A stretch of 64,000 nucleotides of DNA from Acidimicrobiales bacterium (GTDB taxonomy: Bacteria; Actinomycetota; Acidimicrobiia; Acidimicrobiales; SZUA-35), in contig JANQPB010000006.1 of NCBI GenBank assembly GCA_028285495.1, forward strand, positions 62,001 through 126,000, written 5' to 3'. Position 1 is the first letter of the stretch, and every line of letters begins with the position of its first letter. Position numbers and translations under genes: made by a program. The notes beneath the pieces are model-generated. The model saw nothing but the letters and a program-made list of their open reading frames with translations, ran no database searches and had not been told where the DNA came from. Positions 53,400 to 61,205 of this stretch are shown in pieces.

Positions 53400-54848
53400 G
53401 TGACCGAGACCGCCGACCCGACGACGACCGACGGGGTCGGACCTGCGGTCGCCGCCGGCGAGGATCGTCGCTATCAGCGCATCCTGCTCGGCGTCGTGAT
53501 GTTGGCGGTGATGACCTTCGGCTCGCTGATGACGATCGTCACCGTGTCGCTCGACCTGATCGCCGACGACGTCGGTTCGAGCCGGGCCACGCTCACCTGG
53601 ATGATCACCGGTCTCATGCTGGCGATGGCCGTCGCCACCCCCATCGCCGGCAAGCTCGGCGACATCCGAGGCCATCGCCGGCTGTTCCTGCTCGGTCTGA
53701 TCGGCGGTGTGATCACCACCCTGCTGTCGGCCGTCGCCTGGGACGCCGCCTCCCTCATCGCCTTCCGGGTCCTGTTCGGGTTGACCGGGGCGATGATGAT
53801 GCCGAGCGGCATGGCGCTGATGATGCAGGCCTACGGGGCCGAGCGCCGGGCGACGGCCATGGGCTGGTACCAGTTCGCCATGACCGGGGCGCCGACGCTC
53901 GGCCTGGTCATCGGCGGTCCACTGATCGACATCATCGGCTGGCGGGCGCTGTTCGTCGGCTTCGCCGGGGTGACTGCGCTCGCCCTCGTCATCGGGTTCC
54001 GCGTCCTGCGGCCGACGCCCCGTCAGGCCGATCAGCCGCTCGACTATCCCGGAGCCGCCGCACTCGGGGCGGCCGTCCTCGCCGGGCTGCTCGCCATCAC
54101 CCGGCTCAGCGCCGGTCTCCAGGACGGGTCGGCGGCCGAGGCGCTGCTCGATCCGCTCCTGCTGGCGCTGGTGGCGACCTGCGTCACGATGGGCTTCGGG
54201 TTCGTCGCCGTTGAGCGGCGCAGCCCGGCCCCGATGCTGAAGCTCGGCTACTTCCGGCGCCGCAACTTCACGCTGCCGATGGTCTCGGCCGCTCTCGTCC
54301 AGTTCGCCTACATGGGCGGGTTCGTCGTGACGCCGGCCCTGCTCGGTGCGATCTACGGGCTCGGCGTCGGCACGATCGCGCTGGTGATGGTCCCTCGCCC
54401 CGGCGTGTTCAGCCTGGCCTCGCCCGTCGGGGGCTATCTGGCCACCCGGATCGGCGAGAAGCGGCCGATCATCCTCGGGGCCATCCTGATGGTGGCCTCG
54501 ATGGCGGCGTTCGCCGTCGCCGCCGTCATCGACGTCGACCGCTCGATGACCGCCGGTCTCGTGCTCATCATCGTCGGCCTGGCCCTGTCCGGCGCGTCGG
54601 CCGGCGTGTCCCAGCCGTCGGTGGCGGCCATGGTCGCCGGCGCGGTCGACGAGGCCGATCTCGGCATCGCCAACGGCATGAACCAGCAGATCATGTTCAT
54701 CGGCATCGTGTCCGGTATCCAGACGATGAACGTGCTCGTCGGCGACGGGGCCGGGCCGAGCCGGTTCGCCGCCACCTTCGCCGTCGGGCTCGTCGCTGCG
54801 GTGCTCGGTCTGGTGGCGGCCTTCGGCGTCTCCGAGCGGTCGTCCTGA
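53400..54848 (+). CDS. MFS transporter, DHA2 (14 TM) type
   Basis: A 482-residue drug:proton-antiporter-like exporter with about 14 membrane segments. LTWMITGLMLAMAVATPIAG and GKLGDIRGHRRLFLLG are typical of the DHA2 family (QacA/EmrB type). The GTG at 53400 lies exactly 6 bases after a TAGCCT box, so it is probably leaderless. It converges on the Wzx-like gene with 9 bases between stops. Confidence 0.91.
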   Translation: MTETADPTTTDGVGPAVAAGEDRRYQRILLGVVMLAVMTFGSLMTIVTVSLDLIADDVGSSRATLTWMITGLMLAMAVATPIAGKLGDIRGHRRLFLLGLIGGVITTLLSAVAWDAASLIAFRVLFGLTGAMMMPSGMALMMQAYGAERRATAMGWYQFAMTGAPTLGLVIGGPLIDIIGWRALFVGFAGVTALALVIGFRVLRPTPRQADQPLDYPGAAALGAAVLAGLLAITRLSAGLQDGSAAEALLDPLLLALVATCVTMGFGFVAVERRSPAPMLKLGYFRRRNFTLPMVSAALVQFAYMGGFVVTPALLGAIYGLGVGTIALVMVPRPGVFSLASPVGGYLATRIGEKRPIILGAILMVASMAAFAVAAVIDVDRSMTAGLVLIIVGLALSGASAGVSQPSVAAMVAGAVDEADLGIANGMNQQIMFIGIVSGIQTMNVLVGDGAGPSRFAATFAVGLVAAVLGLVAAFGVSERSS

Positions 54849-54857
54849 CCGCGCCGG

Positions 54858-56117
54858 CTAGTCGCGTCGCCGCTCGCTCGTCTGCAGCGACCGGGCCGGG
54901 ACTCGGCCGGCGGGTGATCTCGCCCGTTGCGACGTGTGCGGGCGACCGAGCGCCCGGTACATCACGGCCTGGCCGAGGGCGCTGGCGGTGAGGCCGAGGG
55001 CAACCGGTACCCCCGAGTCGGCGAGCGCGGCGACGGCGACGGCTGGCACGACCAGCAGCACGCCGAGGAGCCGTCCTCGCAGGATCGCCTGCGACCGACC
55101 GAGCGCGCGCAGCGCCCCGTAGTCGGCCAACATCACCACCCGGGCGACCAGCAGCGCGAGCCAGAACAGCACGACCCGACGGCCGACGTCGGCGGCGTCG
55201 CCGAGCAACCGCTCGGCCACACCGGGGATGAGCGCACCGGGCCCAACGACCACGACGAGGAGAGCGGCCACCCACCACCGGTTGCGACGCACGACGGCCA
55301 GCGCCACCGGGGTGACGCCGGCCGGACCGAAGGTGCGCAGCACGAGGCTCCGCCAGGTCGACACCAGCAGGACGGCGGGGGCGGCGAGGACCTGGGCACC
55401 CTTGACGCCGGAAACGGCACCGGCCGCGCCGACCAGGCCGAGGACGATCAGCGACACATCGGTCAGTCCACGGGCGAGCAGGTGGTCGGCCGCCAGCTGG
55501 AGGTCGCGCCGGAGCGCGCCCGTCTCCGTCTGGGCTCCGGTCGCGGCCGGCGCCGTCGCCTGGCCGAGACCGACCAGTGTGGCCAGGGCGGCGAGGGCAC
55601 CCGTACCCCATGCGGCGACGGCGGCGCCGGCGCCGAAGGACCCGGAGGCCGCGGCACCGGCGAGCACCGCCGCCGACGCCGCGATCCAGGCGCTGTCGGA
55701 CAGCAGCGCCCGCCACGGCCGGGGACCGGCCAGGGCCCGGTACCGCAGGACGTCCTGGGCGAAGACGACCGGAACCGAGGCCCCGAGCACGACGGCGTCG
55801 ACCGGGTCGACCCCGGAGACGGCGAGCCCGACCGCGGCGACGACGAGGCCGACGACGACGCCGGCCCCGAGCGGGCGGTTGTGTCGTGACCGGCCGTCGC
55901 GGCCGACGACCCGGGCGAGATGGGACTCGCCGACGACCGTCCGGACCAGCCCGAGGCCGAGCTGGTGGATCGAGAACAGCACGATGTAGTCGCTGAGCGC
56001 GTCCACGTCGAGCGTGTTGGCCAGCACGACGACGACCCCGAGGTTGGTGATCGACGACAGCGCCTGGTCGACGCCGAACCAGACCCACAGCGGCGCTCGC
56101 CCCGGGAGACGCACCAC
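54858..56117 (-). CDS. Wzx/MATE-like polysaccharide flippase-type membrane protein
   Basis: A 419-residue protein with about 12 membrane segments. The opening (PLWVWFGVDQALSSITNLGV) and a repeated pattern of paired helices recall Wzx/MurJ-type lipid-linked oligosaccharide flippases. GTG at 56117 starts one base after the sulfotransferase stop (TGACGTG), so the two are translationally coupled. It probably moves a lipid-linked glycan across the membrane; low sequence conservation makes this a fold-level call. Confidence 0.78.
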   Translation of the reverse strand: MVRLPGRAPLWVWFGVDQALSSITNLGVVVVLANTLDVDALSDYIVLFSIHQLGLGLVRTVVGESHLARVVGRDGRSRHNRPLGAGVVVGLVVAAVGLAVSGVDPVDAVVLGASVPVVFAQDVLRYRALAGPRPWRALLSDSAWIAASAAVLAGAAASGSFGAGAAVAAWGTGALAALATLVGLGQATAPAATGAQTETGALRRDLQLAADHLLARGLTDVSLIVLGLVGAAGAVSGVKGAQVLAAPAVLLVSTWRSLVLRTFGPAGVTPVALAVVRRNRWWVAALLVVVVGPGALIPGVAERLLGDAADVGRRVVLFWLALLVARVVMLADYGALRALGRSQAILRGRLLGVLLVVPAVAVAALADSGVPVALGLTASALGQAVMYRALGRPHTSQRARSPAGRVPARSLQTSERRRD

Positions 56118-56118
56118 G

Positions 56119-57036
56119 TCAGCGACGGGCGTCGGCGAGCTCGTCGAGCTCGCCGAGATAGCGGTGGAGCCGCTCGGTCGACGAGCACAGCCTGGCCGCC
56201 GCATCCAGGGTCTCGCGGTCCCAGTCCCGGGCCAGCGACGTCCGGCTCGGGGTCGGGTCGACGGCTCGAACGGCCGCCTCGAGGTACTCGGCGGACGGAG
56301 GGACGCGCAGCGCCCCGAGCACCTCGGTGAGGGCCCGAGCCGGGTCGGCACACAGCTCCACGTGGTGGATCACCTGGGTGGCCAGGGGACGTCGAGCCCG
56401 GAGCGCCGTCACCGCCTCGACCCGTCGTCGGTGGCGGTCGATGACGTCTCGCTCGTGCAGATGGGCGCCTCCCTTGCGGAGCATCGTGGCCACGACGTCC
56501 ATCGGATTCCGTTCGAGCACGACGACGTGCACCGGCAGCCCGATGATCGACTCGAGGACCTCGACGGCGTCGGGGCGATCGACGAGCAGGTCGGCCGCCC
56601 TTCCGGCCGACTTGTCGCCGAGCACCCGACACCCGGCCGGCCGGCCCTGGTCGTCACCGATGCGGTAGGAGTAGCCCTCCCACTCGAAGCCGAGCCGCCG
56701 GAACTCGACGCAGTGGTGGCCCGTCCGGGCCAGCAGCGAGCGCCGCGACCCACCGTCGACGGCGACCCGGAGTATCTCGCCCTCGTGGGCGACACCGATC
56801 TGCTCGTGCGCGTCGAGCAGCGCGGCGAGCAGCGTCGACCCCGAGCGGGGGTGTCCCACGATGAGGAAGTACCGTTCGAGGGCCGGCCACGCCGCGCCTC
56901 GGGCCAGGTCGGCCCTGGCCCGGGCCCGGGCCAGCCGGAGTCGCCGGATCGCTTCCCGCTTCCCGATCGAGCGAACCTTCTGCTGGAACTCGATCAGGCC
57001 GGGGAGGCGCCCGTCGGTGCGACGGTCTGCTCTCAT
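56119..57036 (-). CDS. Sulfotransferase (second in window)
   Basis: A 305-residue PAPS-dependent sulfotransferase. FLIVGHPRSGSTLLAALL (about residues 57-74) is the 5'-phosphosulfate loop, and VVVLERNPMDVVATMLRKG holds the 3'-phosphate site. It is not close to the sulfotransferase at 41329. ATG at 57036 is the best start; longer frames are basic and Arg-rich. It is directly coupled to the flippase-like gene, which suggests that the glycan being sulfated is the one exported. Confidence 0.9.
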   Translation of the reverse strand: MRADRRTDGRLPGLIEFQQKVRSIGKREAIRRLRLARARARADLARGAAWPALERYFLIVGHPRSGSTLLAALLDAHEQIGVAHEGEILRVAVDGGSRRSLLARTGHHCVEFRRLGFEWEGYSYRIGDDQGRPAGCRVLGDKSAGRAADLLVDRPDAVEVLESIIGLPVHVVVLERNPMDVVATMLRKGGAHLHERDVIDRHRRRVEAVTALRARRPLATQVIHHVELCADPARALTEVLGALRVPPSAEYLEAAVRAVDPTPSRTSLARDWDRETLDAAARLCSSTERLHRYLGELDELADARR

Positions 57037-57346
57037 CGGACTCTCATGACGGATGGCGGCGGGGCGATCGTCGAGCGTGCGGGCCCAGCAGCGGCGGCAA
57101 CGACGCATCGTTGCCGTGCGCTCGGCGGCGGCTCGGCGGCGGTTGAGGGGGGGCGGCGGGGAGCGGCGTCGACCACTGTAGTTGGTCGCCTCGGTGCGGG
57201 CGTCGACCGGCAACGACCACCGGCCGTCGCCGGCGACGCCTGGCGGCCGCTGATCGGACCCCTACCTTCTTGGCCAAGCATGTACTACGGTTGAGATGTC
57301 TCGAAGTCGTCGTGGGCGGTGACTAACGAGAGAGGACAACGAGCTG
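57037..57346. other. 310-bp divergent intergenic region
   Basis: The gap separates the sulfotransferase (minus) and coiled-coil gene (plus). It has G-rich tracts near 57145-57165 and GACCA...TGGTC at about 57170-57187. TTGGCC near 57270 is a weak -35 candidate. AGAGAGGA about 12 bases before the 57347 ATG may serve as ribosome binding site. No gene or RNA could be supported. Confidence 0.5.
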
Positions 57347-57802
57347 ATGGCTGACCCCGAGCAGCTGGACGCGATACGGATCCGCCGTGAGGCCCTCTAC
57401 CAGGCCGTCGTCGGATTGGAAGACGCGCTGACCACGCCGGTCGGCGATGGTGCGAAGTGGCGCCTGCGGGTGGCCATGGCCGTCGACCACGCGGCGGCTC
57501 GCATCGAGGACCACGCACGCGAGACCGAGGCCAAGGACGGGTTCCTCGATCGCGTGGTGGCCGAGGCGCCCCGCCTCCAGCGCCGGGTCGACCAGATGAA
57601 GGTCGACCACGAACGGCTCGAGAAGGAGGTCGACGCGCTGCGGATCGCGGTCTCGATCGTGGCGGACGACGAGATCGGGGACGAGGCGCCGACCATCCGC
57701 AACCGGGCGATCGAGCTGCTCGGCCAGATGACCCGCCACCGCCAACGCGGGGCCGACCTCATCTACGAGGCCTACCAGGTCGACATCGGCGGCACCGCCT
57801 GA
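57347..57802 (+). CDS. Small helical/coiled-coil protein of unknown function
   Basis: A 151-residue protein that looks entirely alpha-helical. It has amphipathic heptads around residues 60-105 (RLQRRVDQMKVDHERLEKEV) and no membrane segment or enzyme motif. The N terminus (EQLDAIRIRREALYQAVVGL) is also helical. Codon use fits the genome, so it is likely real. It lies 227 bases before the sigma-factor gene on the same strand. I cannot assign a function. Confidence 0.78.
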   Translation: MADPEQLDAIRIRREALYQAVVGLEDALTTPVGDGAKWRLRVAMAVDHAAARIEDHARETEAKDGFLDRVVAEAPRLQRRVDQMKVDHERLEKEVDALRIAVSIVADDEIGDEAPTIRNRAIELLGQMTRHRQRGADLIYEAYQVDIGGTA

Positions 57803-57904
57803 CGGGCCGCCCACAGACGCGCCGCCGGCCGGGATCCTCGAGCGGGGCGGGCCGGCCGGCGCCACCCTCCCGGCGGCCTGCGCTGTGCAGCCCGACCGGA
57901 GCGC

Positions 57905-58029
57905 TAAGCTAACGGGTCTCGGTGCGGGCGGATGGTGGCGACGATCGGCGAGTCGGTCGCACACCCGCACACTTTCGAGCCGCCCCGTCGTTCTGTAGGG
58001 CGTGGGGCGGGCTAGGCGGACGTTGAGAC
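57905..58029 (+). promoter_or_regulatory. Promoter-like box and structured leader before the sigma-factor gene
   Basis: TAAGCT (57905-57910) could be a -10 box. It is followed by a stem GTGCGGG (57922-57928) with CCCGCAC (57964-57970), enclosing a nested bulged stem, then a second stem CCGCCCC (57980-57986) with GGGGCGG (58004-58010). The leader is about 110 bases and ends with a weak ribosome binding site before the ATG at 58030. Confidence 0.35.
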
Positions 58030-58605
58030 ATGGCGGACAGCGACGGAGCGGGCAACCAGGACGAGGCGTTCTCGTCTGCGCTCGCCGGAGCGAAACGGGG
58101 AGACGGTGAGGGGTTCGCCTGGCTCTACCGCGCCTACAACCGCCAGGTCGGGGCGCTCATCCGCTCCGAGTCGTGCCCCGATCCGGACGAGGTCGTGAAC
58201 ACGGTGTTCTTCAAGGCCTTCCGCTCGATCGATCGCTTCGTCGGCAATCGGGCCAACTTCGCCAGCTACCTCTACCAGATCGCCCGCTTCCAGGTGATCG
58301 ACGAGCACCGGGCCAGGAGCCGCCAGGTCGAGCTCGACGACGACCTCGACCTCGAGCTGGTCGCCGACGGCAGCGACCCGGCCGAGGTGGCGTTGCGCCG
58401 CGACGGGGTGACCCGGGTCAGCGAGGCGCTGCAGGCCCTGACCCCCGAGCAGCGGGAGGTCATCGTGCTCCGGGTCTTCTTCGGTCTCACCGGTCCGGAG
58501 ACGGCGGCGGCGATGGACAAGCCGGTCGGTGCCGTCCGCTCCCTCCAGAACCGGGCCGAGGCCCGGCTCCGCACGCTGATCCACTCGGGGGCGGTGGCGC
58601 TGTGA
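58030..58605 (+). CDS. ECF-type sigma factor
   Basis: A 191-residue sigma-70-family protein with only regions 2 and 4. Region 2 reads FAWLYRAYNRQVGALIRSE and DEVVNTVFFKAFRSIDRF. Region 4 reads ALQALTPEQREVIVLRVFFG and VGAVRSLQNRAEARLRTL. It should direct RNA polymerase to a stress or envelope regulon. Its stop overlaps the GTG of the next gene (GTGA), the usual layout for an ECF sigma factor and its anti-sigma factor. Confidence 0.95.
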   Translation: MADSDGAGNQDEAFSSALAGAKRGDGEGFAWLYRAYNRQVGALIRSESCPDPDEVVNTVFFKAFRSIDRFVGNRANFASYLYQIARFQVIDEHRARSRQVELDDDLDLELVADGSDPAEVALRRDGVTRVSEALQALTPEQREVIVLRVFFGLTGPETAAAMDKPVGAVRSLQNRAEARLRTLIHSGAVAL

Positions 58606-60959
58606 GCACCGAGCACGACGGCTCAACCGAGCTGACCCCGTTCGAGTTCGCCCTCGCCGGCGTGGCGCCCCCGAACGGGGCCAAGACCTCCAGCCTCCAG
58701 GCCATCGAGGACATGCGGGCGCTGCTGGACGGCGTCGAGCACGCACCGGTCAGCCACGTCGGGCTCCGAGAGTTCCTCGACCACGGCGGCCCGATCGACA
58801 GCCGTCGCCGCCACCGGCTTGGCCGCTCCGGCGCCACGACCATCGCCGGACACTTCGTCGACATCACCCCGACCGAGCTCAGTCCGGCCGATGGCAACGG
58901 CGCCGACCACGAGTCGGACGCCCCCGCCGCGGTCGATGCCTCCATCACCGGCCAGTCGACGGCCGAGCGACCGGCGGGTGAGGTGCTCGCCATCGAGACC
59001 GACCCGGAGGACGAGCAACCCGATGCCGCCTCGCCTCCGAGCGGGGTCGCCGCCATCGGGCTGAGCGCTGCGCTCGGCGGCGCCGCCGACGAGGAGGCGT
59101 TGTCGGAGGAGATCGCCGGCGTCCATGCCGAGCTCACGCGACTGCTCGGCGACGCCGACCACCACCACAGCGACGACACCGACGACACCGACGGCACCGA
59201 CGACGAGCCGGTGCTGTCCGCCGACGGTGGTGACGGGATCGGTCCCCGCGCCGGTGCCTGGGGGCACGCCATCGACGAGACCCCCGAGGTCGATCCGGCG
59301 CCGGTCTCGGCGCTCGCCGTCGACCCGGGTGACGACGAGGCCCCGTTCGCCCCGCTGTCGCCACCGGTCGACGAGTCGCCGATGCCGCCGGTCCAGCCGG
59401 TCCCAGCCGCCGAGCTCGGGTCGGTCACCGACCGCCTCCGCGACGGGTCCGGCCGGTTCGCCATCCCCGGGCCCGGCTCACTCGACGGGGCCGACGGTCC
59501 GGCCGACGGCAACCGAGCCGGCGACGGCACCTCCGAACCCCCGGTCGACCGGCCGGGGGGCCAGATCGGCGAGGTCGCCGGCACCGCAGCCGCCGCCGCT
59601 GTGCTCTTCGCCGACACGGCCTCGACGCCGGCCGGTGAGACGGCCGGTCTCGGTGCGGCCGAGGCCGAGCTGTTCGCTGCGCCAGGCGAGGCGCTCGGCG
59701 GCCAGACCGACGAGGAGGCGAGGGGCGACGTCACGGTTGCCGCTGCGCCGGCCGGTGCCGGCCTCCTGGAAGCGGGCGACGCCGGACCACCGATGGTCGG
59801 CCCACCGCCGGCGCAGACCGGCTTGGCCGCCATGGGCCGACCGGGCGGACCGGTCCTGGCCGCCGTCGGAGCCGCCGCGGCCGCCGCGGCCCTGATCGCC
59901 GGGGCGCTGTGGTGGACCTCGACGGCCAGCGAGCGGACGACCAGCGCAGGCGAGGCGGCCGCCCCGACCACCGCCGAGGCCACCGAGACGGCGGCCACCG
60001 AGGCCGGCGGGAGCGAGTCGACGGGCGCCACGTCGGGGGCGACAGGCGACGGCACGAGCCGGGCCGACCGCTTCGGCTCGAGCGGCTCGACGTCGACGAG
60101 CGCCCCGGGCACGACCGCCGAGGGCACGACCGCCACCACCCGTCCGAGCTCGACCGCCGAGACCAGCGTCACCGTCGGCGTCGAGACGACGGCACGGGAG
60201 GGCACCACCACGAGCACCGTCGCGACGTCATCGACCGACGAGCCGTCCAGCACCAGCGAGGCGACGGTGTCGACCACGGCGCCGACGAGCACGACGGCCG
60301 CCCCGACGACGGTGGCCCCGACGACGGTGACCGTCCCGACCACGCCGGCGCCGACGACGGCCCCACCCCTGGCGTACATCGGCGACCGGGTGACGATCGG
60401 TGACTACGACGGCGACGGCCTGGCCGGCGTGCGGGTGTCGCTGTGGGCCGACGACGATCGCGACCGCACCGCCGACCGGCGGATCGCGACCACGACGACC
60501 GGGGCGAACGGCGGCTACTTCTTCGACGCCGAGGCCGGCTGCTACGTCGTCCGCTTCGACCCGCCGGACGGCTACACGATCCGGCCGATCTTCGCCGAGC
60601 AGGACGTCTGCGTCGGTGCCGGCGAGGCCGCAGCGAGGATCGACGCACTGGCCGACGCCGAGATCGTCGCCGCCGGGCCCTCCGGCTGCGAGGTCGAACC
60701 CGACACCGGCAGCCGCTTCGACGGCGTCGAGATCCACGAGAACGATCGCAACTGGGCGTCGTCGTACGTCTTCTACGGTCAGCGGGGCAACGTCGTGGCC
60801 AGGACCGCCGATCTCGGCCGCCACGACCACGCCGACAACGCCAACGAGCGCGAGTGGTTCGGCAGCGGCAACGGCTTCGATCATCGGTCGGTGTACTCGG
60901 CGAGCGCGATCCGGGACGGTGTCGAGTCGGCCGCCGTGGCCTGCGCACGCCCGAACTGA
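58602..60959 (+). CDS. Large single-pass membrane protein, candidate anti-sigma factor with SdrD-B-like outer domain
   Basis: A 785-residue protein coupled to the sigma gene (GTGA). Residues 1-90 are compact and may bind the sigma factor (TPFEFALAGVAPPNGAKTSS, MRALLDGVEHAP). Residues 90-410 are acidic and low in complexity, including a DDTDDTDGTDDE repeat. One membrane segment lies at about 416-440 (AAAAALIAGALWW). A Thr/Ser-rich stalk runs to about 590, then an SdrD-B/Cna-B-like domain (YIGDRVTIGDYDGDGLAGVR, GGYFFDAEAGCYVVRFDPPD) with DxDxDG calcium-type residues, and a 90-residue tail. A classical anti-sigma zinc motif is not seen. Confidence 0.85.
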   Translation: MSTEHDGSTELTPFEFALAGVAPPNGAKTSSLQAIEDMRALLDGVEHAPVSHVGLREFLDHGGPIDSRRRHRLGRSGATTIAGHFVDITPTELSPADGNGADHESDAPAAVDASITGQSTAERPAGEVLAIETDPEDEQPDAASPPSGVAAIGLSAALGGAADEEALSEEIAGVHAELTRLLGDADHHHSDDTDDTDGTDDEPVLSADGGDGIGPRAGAWGHAIDETPEVDPAPVSALAVDPGDDEAPFAPLSPPVDESPMPPVQPVPAAELGSVTDRLRDGSGRFAIPGPGSLDGADGPADGNRAGDGTSEPPVDRPGGQIGEVAGTAAAAAVLFADTASTPAGETAGLGAAEAELFAAPGEALGGQTDEEARGDVTVAAAPAGAGLLEAGDAGPPMVGPPPAQTGLAAMGRPGGPVLAAVGAAAAAAALIAGALWWTSTASERTTSAGEAAAPTTAEATETAATEAGGSESTGATSGATGDGTSRADRFGSSGSTSTSAPGTTAEGTTATTRPSSTAETSVTVGVETTAREGTTTSTVATSSTDEPSSTSEATVSTTAPTSTTAAPTTVAPTTVTVPTTPAPTTAPPLAYIGDRVTIGDYDGDGLAGVRVSLWADDDRDRTADRRIATTTTGANGGYFFDAEAGCYVVRFDPPDGYTIRPIFAEQDVCVGAGEAAARIDALADAEIVAAGPSGCEVEPDTGSRFDGVEIHENDRNWASSYVFYGQRGNVVARTADLGRHDHADNANEREWFGSGNGFDHRSVYSASAIRDGVESAAVACARPN

Positions 60960-61020
60960 CCGCTGCCGGCCGGCGTCCTGGATGTCGATGGTTGAAGTTT
61001 CCTGCATCGGTCGTGGCGAT

Positions 61021-61044
61021 TCAGACGGGGTGGAGCTAGTCTGA
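61021..61044. terminator. Inverted repeat after the candidate anti-sigma gene
   Basis: TCAGAC (61021-61026) matches GTCTGA (61039-61044) across a 12-base loop, 62 bases after the stop. It could end the sigma operon or serve as an operator for the helicase gene. Confidence 0.3.
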
Positions 61045-61205
61045 GATCAAGGCGTGGGGAACGTAGGCGCCTTGGCCCGCCTCGCTTGCGCGCCGACCCG
61101 CCGTCGCTCCGCCCGACGACCATGGGGCCGGAACCTGCGGCGGCCCTGCTGACCGGTGGAGCGCCAGACGCCAGCGTCGCCACCGTTGGTCAACGAACGT
61201 CCGAT

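Noticed and set aside
57120..57180. G-quadruplex near the sulfotransferase/coiled-coil gap
   Set aside because: Only two or three adequate G-runs are present, which is ordinary for this base composition.
58487..60379. A 630-codon minus-strand frame rich in Val, Ser and Pro
   Set aside because: It is the complement of the low-complexity region of the candidate anti-sigma factor; the plus-strand reading has a membrane segment and a recognisable outer domain.
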